Positions 24,562-32,166 of a stretch of 35,292 nucleotides of DNA are shown here, in pieces. Source of the DNA: Oscillospiraceae bacterium (lineage in GTDB: Bacteria > Bacillota > Clostridia > Oscillospirales > Oscillospiraceae); contig SVLD01000016.1 of the NCBI GenBank assembly GCA_015068125.1, positions 1 through 35,292 on the forward strand, written 5' to 3'. A program made the translations under genes and the position numbers. Under the pieces are notes generated by a model. That model saw only the letters and a program-made list of their open reading frames with translations, was not told where the DNA came from and made no database searches. Numbering within the stretch: the first letter of the stretch is position 1; every line of letters begins with the position of its first letter.

Positions 24562-27500
24562 GTGAATAAGAGATTTCTATGTGCCCTCTTGGCGGTGGCA
24601 CTGCTGCTGAGTGTGGTGATCGGTCCCGTTCCTGTCAGAGCGGTGGAGGAAATGACAATCTCGGATGCCGGTTTGGCCATGATCAAGCGGTTCGAGGGCT
24701 TTAGCCCCTGGGCACATTGGGACAATAAGCAATATAGCGTGGGCTACGGAACCAGATGCTCCGCCGAGGATGCTGCGAAATACAACGCCCAGCCCAACGG
24801 CATCACGGAGGAACAGGCCGAAAAGCTGCTGCGGGAGCAGATCGCGGAAAAGATCGCCAATGTCAATAAGTTTGCGGCTACCCACAATATTACTTTCACC
24901 CAGGGAGAATTTGATGCCCTGGTATCCCTGACCTACAATATCGGTCAAACCTGGACATATTCCACCGACTGGGCGATGTACAAGGCCGTTACTTCGGGAG
25001 ATCGGGGAGCGTATCTGGCTTATGCCATCTGCCTTTACAGCTCCTCCGGCGGTGTGACCTCCCAGGGACACCTGCAACGGCGGCTGCTGGAGCTGCAGAT
25101 GTTCCTGTATAACATCTATGATACCGACAAGAACTGGCCGGAAGACCTGCGGTATGTCCTGCTGGACGCCAACGGCGGAACGAACCGATATAATCCCTAT
25201 GGCTTCAATATCCATTATCCCACAAAAGTGGAATGGCTGGAAATGACCGCCCCCACCGGAACAGATGAGGAAGGAAAAACCTTTACATACGAACTGGCCG
25301 GTTGGTACACAAAACCTGTAGGCGGCGAAAAGATTGAACAGCTGGATGAATCCTTGAGGACCGGCACGGTTCTGTACGCTCAGTGGAAAAATCCCATCAC
25401 CGGGCAGATCGAGGATATTCGTCCCGGAGAAGAAGAGGATGTTTGGGTTAAGGCTACGGAGCGGGTGGTCCTCCGGGAAGGTCCCGGCACATATTACAAT
25501 GAATATCGTGCTCTGGTTAAAGGCGAGTTGCTGCACATTACCAGAGTGATAACCGGAAAAGACGGCAAGCTCTGGGGACAGACCGAGGAAGGCTGGGTCT
25601 TGCTGACCAAGACTAATTACGGCGTGATTCCCGAAGCACCCGATACTCTGGAGCCGGGCACTTGGGCGACCATTACCACTTCCAGTGGTGTGCGTGTGCG
25701 CAGCGCCCCGCACCTGGATGATACCGACACCGGCGCCCGGCTTCTGCAGGGAACTGTGGTGCAGATCGTGGAAACCCAGATGGAGGACGATGTCCGCAAA
25801 TGGGGCAAGATGCCGGATGGCAACTGGATCTGTCTGGAAGAAAACGGAAAGCCCTATGCCACTATCGAAGTTATCACCGAGGAGGATATTACCCCTCCGG
25901 AGCCCTCGGTGCCGGATGTTTCCGATGCAATTACCGTAGATTCCATACATGTTTACCGTATGCCCACCAAGCTTCGCTATGGTCTCAATGGCTCGGAGCG
26001 GACGGTGGATGTAACCGGTTCCGGTATTCGAATCGAATACAGCGATGGCAGTCGCGTCTGGGATGAGCTGACCACCGCCATGACCAGCGGCTTTGACAAT
26101 ACCAAGCTGGGCACCAATACCATCACCGTCACTTTTGGCGGAAAAACCACTACCTTTGATGTGCAGATCGTTCCGGTGAATATTAGTGAAATTACAATGC
26201 ACACCCTGCCCCAAAAGCTGCAGTATTTCAAAGGAAATCAGACCCTGGATCTGACCGGGGCGGCCATTACGGTGCATTACAGCCCCAATGGCACGGAAGT
26301 ATTGCCCGTTACCGCGGATATGGTCACCGGCTTTGACCCTACGGTAGCCGGCACCCAGCATCTTACTGTTACCTATAAGGACTATACCACCACCTTTGCG
26401 GTGGAAGTCATTGATAACGATCTGAAAGAAATCAGCGTCCATACCCTGCCGGAGAAAACCCGGTATCTCATGGGTGAGGAGGAGCTGAATCTGGCCGGCG
26501 CTACCTTGTGCGCTGTCTACGGTTACGACGGCGCGACATATCTGCCCATTACCGCGGATATGGTCACCGGCTTTGACAACCAGCGTGCCGGCACCCAGAC
26601 GCTGACAGTGACCTACAAGGGCTTCACAACTACCTTTACTGTGGAAGTGGTCAGCAATCACTTAGAGAGCATTTCCATGCACAGTCTGCCTCAGAAGCAG
26701 GAATACCTGATGGGGGTGGAAAGCCTGGATTTGACCGGTGCGGCCATCACCCTGCACTTTGGTTATACGGAACCCCAGGTCATCCCGGTCACAGCGAAGA
26801 TGGTCACCGGATTTGACAATGAAACCCCCGGCACCAAAACCGTGACTGTGACCTATGAAGGCTTCACCACCACATTTACTGTGGAAGTGGTGAAGAATCA
26901 TGTTGTGGGAATTTCCATGCACAGCCTGCCCAATAAGCTGGAATACCTGATGGCCAAACATGAATTGGATCTGACCGGCGCGGTGATTTCCGTGGATTAC
27001 AGCCACAGCGAAACTGTGCAAATCCCGGTTACGGCGGATATGGTTACCGGCTTTGACAATCAAACCTCCGGCACGAAGGTTTTGACTGTGACTTATGAGG
27101 GTGTTAGCACCACATTTGCTGTGGAAGTGGTGGAAAGCCAGGTGGTTGGTATTTCCATGTACGCCCTGCCCAGTAAGCTGGAATACCTGCTTGACAAGCA
27201 CGAGCTGGATCTGACCGGTGCGATGATTTCTGTGGATTACAGCCACAGCGAAACTGTGCAAATCCCGGTTACGGCGGATATGGTTACCGGTTTTGACAAT
27301 CGAATCCCCGGCGCAAAGACTCTGACAGTGACCTACGAGGGCTTTACAACCAGTTTTTCTGTGGAAGTGGTGGAGAACCGGGTGGTGGAGATCACCATGC
27401 AGACTCTGCCGGATAAGCTCCAGTACCTCCAGGGTACAGAAGACCTGGATCTCGCCGGTGCCACAGTGGCTGTTCGGTACAGCTACACCGGTACGGTGAT

Positions 27501-28008
27501 CCTGCCGGTTACAGCGGATATGGTCACCGGCTTTGACAATCTTACCGGCGGCAAAAAGCAGCTGAAAGTGACCTATGCAGGAAAGGAAACCACCTTCGCG
27601 GTGGAGATCACCCTGCACGAGGTGGTGTTCCTGAACTACGACGGAAGCGTGCTGTCCGTGGGTTATTACGCCTTGGGCGATACTGTGGTCGCCCCGGAAG
27701 CGCCTACCAAACCGGAGGATATCCAGGGCGAGTATGGCTTCGTGGGCTGGGATCGGGAAATCGTGGCCTGCGCCGGCAGCACCAGCTATACCGCGGTATT
27801 TGAACTGCAGTTCCCCCGGGGAGATGCCGATCACGACGGAGTTGTTACCGAGGACGATGGCATCTACCTGTTGTGGCACGTGTTCTTCCCGGAGGATTAT
27901 CCCATGCATACCGCGCCGGATTACAATGGCGATGGGATTATCAGTGAGGATGACGGCATTTACCTGCTGTGGCATGTGTTCTTCCCGGAGGATTATCCGC
28001 TACATTGA
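24562..28008 (+). CDS. Secreted multidomain GH24-type lysozyme with SH3b, Big_3 repeats and dockerin-like C-terminus
   Basis: This 1148-residue exported protein starts at a GTG with AAAGGAGCAGG upstream and has a signal peptide (about 1-27). Residues about 31-185 form a GH24-like muramidase with E45 (F-E-G-F), D54 and, where T4-type enzymes usually have Thr, S59 (Q-Y-S-V-G-Y-G-T). An InlB-type repeat follows (about 198-277), then two SH3b wall-binding domains (about 294-351 and 366-436). Seven Big_3 Ig-like domains follow, a divergent one (about 457-540) and six of exactly 80 residues (541-1020). A beta segment (about 1021-1083) and two dockerin-like calcium loops end the protein: D1088/D1090/D1092/D1099 and D1120/N1122/D1124/D1131. 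It would cleave peptidoglycan outside the cell. The dockerin implies docking to a cohesin, and the next gene has one. Ca-binding and pairing are inferred. Confidence 0.9.
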   Translation: MNKRFLCALLAVALLLSVVIGPVPVRAVEEMTISDAGLAMIKRFEGFSPWAHWDNKQYSVGYGTRCSAEDAAKYNAQPNGITEEQAEKLLREQIAEKIANVNKFAATHNITFTQGEFDALVSLTYNIGQTWTYSTDWAMYKAVTSGDRGAYLAYAICLYSSSGGVTSQGHLQRRLLELQMFLYNIYDTDKNWPEDLRYVLLDANGGTNRYNPYGFNIHYPTKVEWLEMTAPTGTDEEGKTFTYELAGWYTKPVGGEKIEQLDESLRTGTVLYAQWKNPITGQIEDIRPGEEEDVWVKATERVVLREGPGTYYNEYRALVKGELLHITRVITGKDGKLWGQTEEGWVLLTKTNYGVIPEAPDTLEPGTWATITTSSGVRVRSAPHLDDTDTGARLLQGTVVQIVETQMEDDVRKWGKMPDGNWICLEENGKPYATIEVITEEDITPPEPSVPDVSDAITVDSIHVYRMPTKLRYGLNGSERTVDVTGSGIRIEYSDGSRVWDELTTAMTSGFDNTKLGTNTITVTFGGKTTTFDVQIVPVNISEITMHTLPQKLQYFKGNQTLDLTGAAITVHYSPNGTEVLPVTADMVTGFDPTVAGTQHLTVTYKDYTTTFAVEVIDNDLKEISVHTLPEKTRYLMGEEELNLAGATLCAVYGYDGATYLPITADMVTGFDNQRAGTQTLTVTYKGFTTTFTVEVVSNHLESISMHSLPQKQEYLMGVESLDLTGAAITLHFGYTEPQVIPVTAKMVTGFDNETPGTKTVTVTYEGFTTTFTVEVVKNHVVGISMHSLPNKLEYLMAKHELDLTGAVISVDYSHSETVQIPVTADMVTGFDNQTSGTKVLTVTYEGVSTTFAVEVVESQVVGISMYALPSKLEYLLDKHELDLTGAMISVDYSHSETVQIPVTADMVTGFDNRIPGAKTLTVTYEGFTTSFSVEVVENRVVEITMQTLPDKLQYLQGTEDLDLAGATVAVRYSYTGTVILPVTADMVTGFDNLTGGKKQLKVTYAGKETTFAVEITLHEVVFLNYDGSVLSVGYYALGDTVVAPEAPTKPEDIQGEYGFVGWDREIVACAGSTSYTAVFELQFPRGDADHDGVVTEDDGIYLLWHVFFPEDYPMHTAPDYNGDGIISEDDGIYLLWHVFFPEDYPLH
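26182..27621 (+). repeat. Six tandem 240-bp Big_3 coding repeats
   Basis: Units begin at 26182, 26422, 26662, 26902, 27142 and 27382, with no length drift. Each encodes an 80-residue domain with a shared core, T-A-x-M-V-T-G-F-D. The bases 26992-27050 (unit 4) and 27232-27290 (unit 5) are identical over 59 bases, showing recent duplication or gene conversion between neighbours. Confidence 0.9.
27817..28005 (+). repeat. Two dockerin-like coding repeats
   Basis: Two copies of a D-x-(D/N)-x-D-G-x-(V/I) calcium loop are each followed by the same D-D-G-I-Y-L-L-W-H-V-F-F-P-E-D-Y-P segment at the protein level. The 12-residue EF-hand spacing 1-3-5-12 is kept in both. They form the C-terminus of the lysozyme. 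Confidence 0.75.
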
Positions 28009-28033
28009 CTGAAAGCAAGATAGGAAGATAGAT

Positions 28034-29284
28034 ATGAAGAGAAAAATCACGATATTAGCGATTTTTGTATGCTTACTGACTGTGTGCCTTGCCATTCCGG
28101 CAGCGGCCGCCGGCGCAGCCAACCTTACGGTGTCGGACTCTACACCTTATCGGGGTGATACCATTACCGTAACCGTGAAGCTGTCCGGCGTGGGCACGTG
28201 TACTGCCGGTTCTGCCGAGGTTTCCTTTGGGAGCGGCCTGGAATGGACAGGCGCCAAGAGTGTGAACGGCGGCTTTACCGTGGACTATAAACTGGCTGAG
28301 GGTAGAATCATTTTCTATTCCATGTCCGGCGCGGATGTCAATGGCAATCTCCTGACATTGTCCTTTAAGGTTAAGAATGATGCCGCGTTTTCCTCTAACA
28401 AGATTGATGTGACGCTGCAGATCAACGGCGAGAAACTGACGGCTTCCAAGAGCGTCACCGTAACCTGCAATCACAAGTACAGCGCATGGAGTGATGCCGG
28501 CGACGGCAAGCACAGCCGCAAGTGCAGCGTCTGCGGTAAAGTGGATACCCAGGTGCATACTTTCGACAACCTCTGTGACACCGCTTGTAACGACTGCCCC
28601 GCAACCCGGGTAACCACCCACAGCTTCGCTGAGGAGTATATGAGCGACGAAACCGGCCACTGGCATCTGTGCATTAACTGCGGAGAAAAATCCGAATTGG
28701 AGCAGCATGAGGCCGGCGCAGCGGCAGGGGAGTATTCCGACCAGGTTTGTACCGTCTGTAATTTCGTGCTGACACCGGCTACGGGACATCAGCACAGTTA
28801 TGACGGCAGCTATAAGACCGACGGCAATTCCCACTGGGCAATTTGCCAAAGCTGCGGCGAGGCAACGGAAAAGGTCGCTCACGAATATGAGAGTGACTGC
28901 GATGAAACCTGCGATGTCTGCGGCAATCAGCGGCAGGTGGTCCATAAGACGGGAGAGCAGTTTTCCCATAATGACCTGCGGCACTGGAAAACCTGCGCCG
29001 ACTGTGGCCAGCGACTGGAGCAGGGAGATCACATTTGGAATGCCGGTACGGTGACCCAGGAGGCTACTGTTGCCGAGGCGGGAAAGATCCGCCACACCTG
29101 CGTTCTGTGCGGCCAGGAGCGTGAGGAAGCCATCCCTGCTCTGCCTGTAACAGATATTCTGCCCTGGTGGGGCTGGCTGGCTGTGGGCGCCGGTGGCGGC
29201 GCACTGTTGGTGATACTGATTGGCTCTGTGGTGATCGGTGTCCGAGGTGCTCGGGCTCCCAAAGGCAAATACTACGGACGATAA
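28034..29284 (+). CDS. Membrane-anchored protein with N-terminal cohesin-like domain and CxxC array
   Basis: The 416-residue product has a signal peptide (about 1-26), then a beta-rich domain (about 28-145) with the features of a cohesin: Y-R-G-D-T-I-T-V-T-V-K-L near 39-50, G-R-I-I-F-Y-S near 90-96 and L-L-T-L-S-F-K-V near 106-113. Residues 145-365 hold eight C-x2-C pairs (C164/167, 185/188, 213/216, 239/242, 271/274, 293/296, 321/324, 356/359). Several lie in a repeated H-W-x-x-C-x-x-C-G context, which suggests metal-binding knuckles. A membrane helix (about 378-403) and a short basic tail anchor the protein, so the cohesin would be outside. It begins 25 bases after the dockerin-bearing lysozyme and may be its tether. 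The cohesin call is by pattern only. Confidence 0.75.
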   Translation: MKRKITILAIFVCLLTVCLAIPAAAAGAANLTVSDSTPYRGDTITVTVKLSGVGTCTAGSAEVSFGSGLEWTGAKSVNGGFTVDYKLAEGRIIFYSMSGADVNGNLLTLSFKVKNDAAFSSNKIDVTLQINGEKLTASKSVTVTCNHKYSAWSDAGDGKHSRKCSVCGKVDTQVHTFDNLCDTACNDCPATRVTTHSFAEEYMSDETGHWHLCINCGEKSELEQHEAGAAAGEYSDQVCTVCNFVLTPATGHQHSYDGSYKTDGNSHWAICQSCGEATEKVAHEYESDCDETCDVCGNQRQVVHKTGEQFSHNDLRHWKTCADCGQRLEQGDHIWNAGTVTQEATVAEAGKIRHTCVLCGQEREEAIPALPVTDILPWWGWLAVGAGGGALLVILIGSVVIGVRGARAPKGKYYGR

Positions 29285-29296
29285 AGGATCCGGAAA

Positions 29297-29944
29297 ATGA
29301 ATAGAGAGAATAAAAAGAACTTATGGATCTCGATTGGCTTCCTTGCGGCTTTTGTTCTGTGGACAGTAATGGTGAAAATCGTGGATGTGCGGCCTATCGG
29401 ACCGGAGGACTCCCAGGTGGGCTTCGCAGCGGTGAACGGCTTCTTCCATAACCTGACAGGGGTGCATTTCACTATTTACGATATCACAGATTTGGTGGGA
29501 CTTCTGCCCTTTGGACTGGTAGGCGTCTTTGGACTGCTGGGCTTGACCCAGTGGATCCGGCGGAAAAGCCTTTTGAAGGTGGATCGCAGCATCCTGGTTC
29601 TCGGTGGATTTTATGCAGTGGTGCTGGCGGCCTTCGTTTTCTTTGAGGTGGTGGTGATCAATTACCGGCCGGTGTTGATCGAGGGCGAGCTGGAAGCATC
29701 TTACCCCTCGTCCCATACCATGCTTGCTATGTGTGTGATTCCCACGGCCATCATGCAGTTTAACGGCCGCATTCAGAATGCGCTTCTCAGACGAAGCCTG
29801 GCGGTGCTCCTGACGGCGGTTATGTTGCTGCTGGTGATCGGCAGACTGGTTTCCGGCGTGCACTGGCTGACGGACATTATCGGCGGCGGGCTGCTCAGCA
29901 CCGGCCTGGTGATGCTGTACCGCACCGTGAATCATTGGAAATAA
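29297..29944 (+). CDS. PAP2 family phosphatase
   Basis: The 215-residue product is an integral membrane protein with about six hydrophobic helices. It has the PAP2 active-site motifs: N-Y-R-P at 122-125, P-S-S-H at 137-140 and R183-x5-H189-x3-D193. Some family members dephosphorylate undecaprenyl pyrophosphate (wall carrier lipid), others phosphatidate or other lipid phosphates. The first motif lacks the usual Lys (Glu 117 is in the place), which is common in such clostridial proteins. It follows the cohesin-like gene by 12 bases, so the three genes form one predicted operon. The substrate is unknown. Confidence 0.9.
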   Translation: MNRENKKNLWISIGFLAAFVLWTVMVKIVDVRPIGPEDSQVGFAAVNGFFHNLTGVHFTIYDITDLVGLLPFGLVGVFGLLGLTQWIRRKSLLKVDRSILVLGGFYAVVLAAFVFFEVVVINYRPVLIEGELEASYPSSHTMLAMCVIPTAIMQFNGRIQNALLRRSLAVLLTAVMLLLVIGRLVSGVHWLTDIIGGGLLSTGLVMLYRTVNHWK

Positions 29945-29945
29945 G

Positions 29946-29980
29946 AAAAACCCAGAAACCATTGCGGTTTCTGGGTTTTT
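29946..29980. terminator. Bidirectional terminator between the PAP2 gene and rpsI
   Basis: A perfect 15-base-pair stem (29946-29960 with 29966-29980) has A's on one arm and T's on the other, so it can end transcripts from both sides. Confidence 0.92.
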
Positions 29981-30002
29981 GAATGTTCGTAGGAGAAGTA
30001 AA

Positions 30003-30407
30003 TTATCTCTTGGAGAACTGGGGTGCGCGACGGGCTGCCTTCAGACCGTACTTCTTTCTTTCCTTCATTCTGGGATCGCGGGTCAGGAAACCAGCGGCCT
30101 TCAGGGAAGCACGGTACTCGGGGTTCAGGGTCAGCAGGGCGCGGGAGATGCCGTGGCGGATAGCGCCGGCCTGGCCGGAAACGCCGCCGCCGGCGACGGT
30201 GACAACGATGTCAACCTTGCCGACAACATTGGTGGTAACCAGGGGCTGATTGACAACCAGCTTCAGGGTGTCCAGACCAAAGTAGTCGTTGATGTCACGG
30301 CCGTTGATGATGATGGAGCCGGTGCCGTTCTCGTAAACGCGAACACGGGCCACGGAGGACTTCCGGCGGCCGGTGCCGTAAAAATACTTCTTCTTGCTCT
30401 CGTACAT
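30003..30407 (-). CDS. rpsI: 30S ribosomal protein S9
   Basis: The 134-residue product has the S9 start region [13 protein letters not shown] and the basic tail [17 protein letters not shown], which reaches the P-site tRNA in the ribosome. It follows rplM after 16 bases, the universal rplM-rpsI pair. The overlapping plus-strand frames are shadows. Confidence 0.98.
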   Translation of the reverse strand: MYESKKKYFYGTGRRKSSVARVRVYENGTGSIIINGRDINDYFGLDTLKLVVNQPLVTTNVVGKVDIVVTVAGGGVSGQAGAIRHGISRALLTLNPEYRASLKAAGFLTRDPRMKERKKYGLKAARRAPQFSKR

Positions 30408-30423
30408 GTTCAGTTACCTCCAA

Positions 30424-30855
30424 TTAGTCCAGAGTCCATTCGGCAGGCTGCTGAGCTGCATGAGGATGCTCAGCACCCTTGTACAGGTGCAGGCGGGTCA
30501 TGGCGTTGCGGCCGATGGAATTCTTGGGCAGCATGCCCTTGACAGCCAGCTCCACAGCATAGTCGGAGCGGGTATCCATCATAACGCGAGCCTTGGTCTC
30601 CTTCAGGCCGCCGATCCAGCCGGAAACGCGGTAGTAGCTCTTCTGATCCAGCTTCTTGCCGGTCAGGATAGCCTTGTCGGTGTTGATGACGATGACATAG
30701 TCGCCGCAGTCAACATTGGGGGTGAAGTCGGTCTTGTGCTTGCCACGCAGCAGGTTGGCAACGGTGACAGCGGTACGGCCCAGGGGCTTGCCGGCTGCAT
30801 CGATGACGTACCACTTGCGCTGCAGGGTCTCCTTTTTAGCCAGTGTAGTGGACAT
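30424..30855 (-). CDS. rplM: 50S ribosomal protein L13
   Basis: The 143-residue product starts M-S-T-T-L-A-K-K-E and has the L13 block W-Y-V-I-D-A-A-G-K-P-L-G-R and, later, G-M-L-P-K-N-S-I-G-R. A TTG start at 30870 would contain the ribosome binding site itself (GGAGG at 30864-30868), so ATG 30855 is correct. It is the first gene of the rplM-rpsI operon. Confidence 0.97.
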   Translation of the reverse strand: MSTTLAKKETLQRKWYVIDAAGKPLGRTAVTVANLLRGKHKTDFTPNVDCGDYVIVINTDKAILTGKKLDQKSYYRVSGWIGGLKETKARVMMDTRSDYAVELAVKGMLPKNSIGRNAMTRLHLYKGAEHPHAAQQPAEWTLD

Positions 30856-30895
30856 TATGCGTTCCTCCAATTAGGTAAAATATTTTGACTTTTTC

Positions 30896-30912
30896 TTGTA
30901 CTTGCAGTACAA
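30896..30912 (-). promoter_or_regulatory. Hairpin in the rplM leader
   Basis: A 7-base-pair perfect stem with a three-base loop (30896-30902 with 30906-30912) is present in the short untranslated leader of rplM. L13 leaders in Bacillota can be autoregulatory, so this could be such an element, but I cannot match it to a known consensus from memory. Confidence 0.4.
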
Positions 30913-30932
30913 TGTCATTAAATCGCTTGATT

Positions 30933-30961
30933 CTTATATCACATTAAAAATCAAATGTCAA
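30933..30961 (-). promoter_or_regulatory. Promoter for rplM-rpsI
   Basis: On the minus strand a perfect TTGACA (30956-30961) and TATAAG (30933-30938) are separated by 17 bases. The transcript would begin near 30926 and have a leader of about 70 bases. The neighbouring stretch 30962-31079, before the plus-strand gene, shows no convincing plus-strand promoter. Confidence 0.85.
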
Positions 30962-31079
30962 CAGCTTTTTTGAGAAAAATCATAGAAACCTACATTAACT
31001 TCCAAATACTCTGAAATACTCTCGTATGCTCTTGTTTTCTCACATGACAAAAAGTTGGTTTTAAGGAGGAAATCCCAAT

Positions 31080-31829
31080 ATGCAGAAGCTGATGGGTCTG
31101 GTGCGCCGGTGCATTGAAGACTACGATATGATCGCCCCTGGGGAGAAAATCGCCGTGGGTATTTCCGGTGGCAAGGATTCTCTGGTGCTGCTGCAGCTTT
31201 TGGCGGGCTTGAGAGCCTATTCGGATAAGCATTTCGAGCTGGAGGCCATTACCATCGATATGGGTCTGGGCATGGATTACACCCCCGTCCGCGAGTTTTG
31301 TGAAAGCCTGAATGTGCCCTATACTGTGGTGGAAACCCAGATCGGCCCTATCATTTTCGACCACCGCAAGGAGAAAAATCCCTGCTCCATGTGCTCCAAA
31401 ATGCGCCGGGGCGCCCTGAACCAGGCCATTTTAGACAGGGGGATCCGAAAGATCGCCCTGGGGCACCACTACGACGACGCGGTGGAGACTTTTGTTATGT
31501 CCCTGATCTACGAGGGGCGCATCAGCTGCTTCCAGCCGGTAACGGACCTTGACCGCACCGGTGTGATCCAAATTCGCCCCATGCTCTATGTCCACGAGCG
31601 GACGGTGGACAACTTCGCCACCCGGATGAACCTGCCGGTGGTGGAAAACCGCTGTCCGGTGGACAAAAACACCAAGCGTGAGGAAATTAAACAGCTGGTG
31701 TACGATCTCAGCAAGACCTATCCCGATTTAAAAGAACGGATATTCGGCGCTATGCAGCGGCTGCCGCTGCCGGAATGGGAACCCAAGGGGCGGTATAAGC
31801 GCCCCCGGGATTTGGAAGATTCCGAATGA
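31080..31829 (+). CDS. TtcA-like tRNA 2-thiocytidine/thiolation ATPase
   Basis: The 249-residue product has the PP-loop S-G-G-K-D-S at 29-34, the TtcA-type cysteine pair C102 and C105 (P-C-S-M-C), the ATP-site L-G-H-H-Y-D-D near 127-133, and a third cysteine, C192. This set is that of the Fe-S dependent TtcA/TtuA group, in which a 4Fe-4S cluster held by three cysteines carries the sulfur used to thiolate tRNA. Which tRNA base it modifies is not determined from the sequence. AAGGAGG precedes the ATG. A similar but unrelated thiolation gene, mnmA, lies about 7 kb away. Confidence 0.85.
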   Translation: MQKLMGLVRRCIEDYDMIAPGEKIAVGISGGKDSLVLLQLLAGLRAYSDKHFELEAITIDMGLGMDYTPVREFCESLNVPYTVVETQIGPIIFDHRKEKNPCSMCSKMRRGALNQAILDRGIRKIALGHHYDDAVETFVMSLIYEGRISCFQPVTDLDRTGVIQIRPMLYVHERTVDNFATRMNLPVVENRCPVDKNTKREEIKQLVYDLSKTYPDLKERIFGAMQRLPLPEWEPKGRYKRPRDLEDSE

Positions 31830-31873
31830 AAATTTTCCCATAAGGGCATAATACTGCCTAAGGAGGCGGTGTT

Positions 31874-32134
31874 ATGGTAAAGGGAATTTCCCGACAGGTG
31901 ATTGTGGTGCACAGTCCCGATCCCAAACTGTTTGAACAGGCAATTTTTATTTTGAAGGACGAAGCGGTGGGGCAGGGTATCACCGATGAGGTACTGCTGA
32001 AGGAAGCCCAAAAGGCTATCCGCAGCCCTATGATGGATGCCAAAGTGCCGAAGCTGAGCCAATGGGGTCCGGTTTGGGCCTGCGGCGGCGCCATGCTGAC
32101 CGGGCTTGTGTGGCTGCTCACGGCGCTGATCTAG
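31874..32134 (+). CDS. Small hypothetical protein with C-terminal membrane segment
   Basis: I do not recognise this 86-residue protein. The N-terminal two thirds is mixed alpha/beta with a charged helix (about 22-50), and residues about 64-86 form a hydrophobic segment (G-P-V-W-A-C-G-G-A-M-L-T-G). AAGGAGG at 31860-31866 is an excellent ribosome binding site seven bases before the ATG, which supports real translation. It sits between the TtcA-like gene and dusB in the same orientation. Confidence 0.7.
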   Translation: MVKGISRQVIVVHSPDPKLFEQAIFILKDEAVGQGITDEVLLKEAQKAIRSPMMDAKVPKLSQWGPVWACGGAMLTGLVWLLTALI

Positions 32135-32166
32135 CTGCCGTTCGCTTTTAGAAAGAGAGAAGACAT

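Noticed and set aside
24691..25120. Lysozyme considered as part of a prophage
   Set aside because: There are no holin, structural or integrase genes nearby, and the protein has a signal peptide, surface repeats and dockerin-like loops, unlike a phage endolysin.
26182..27621. Periodic sequence considered as a CRISPR-like or satellite array
   Set aside because: The 240-base units are in frame and encode Big_3 domains throughout; there are no short repeats with unique spacers.
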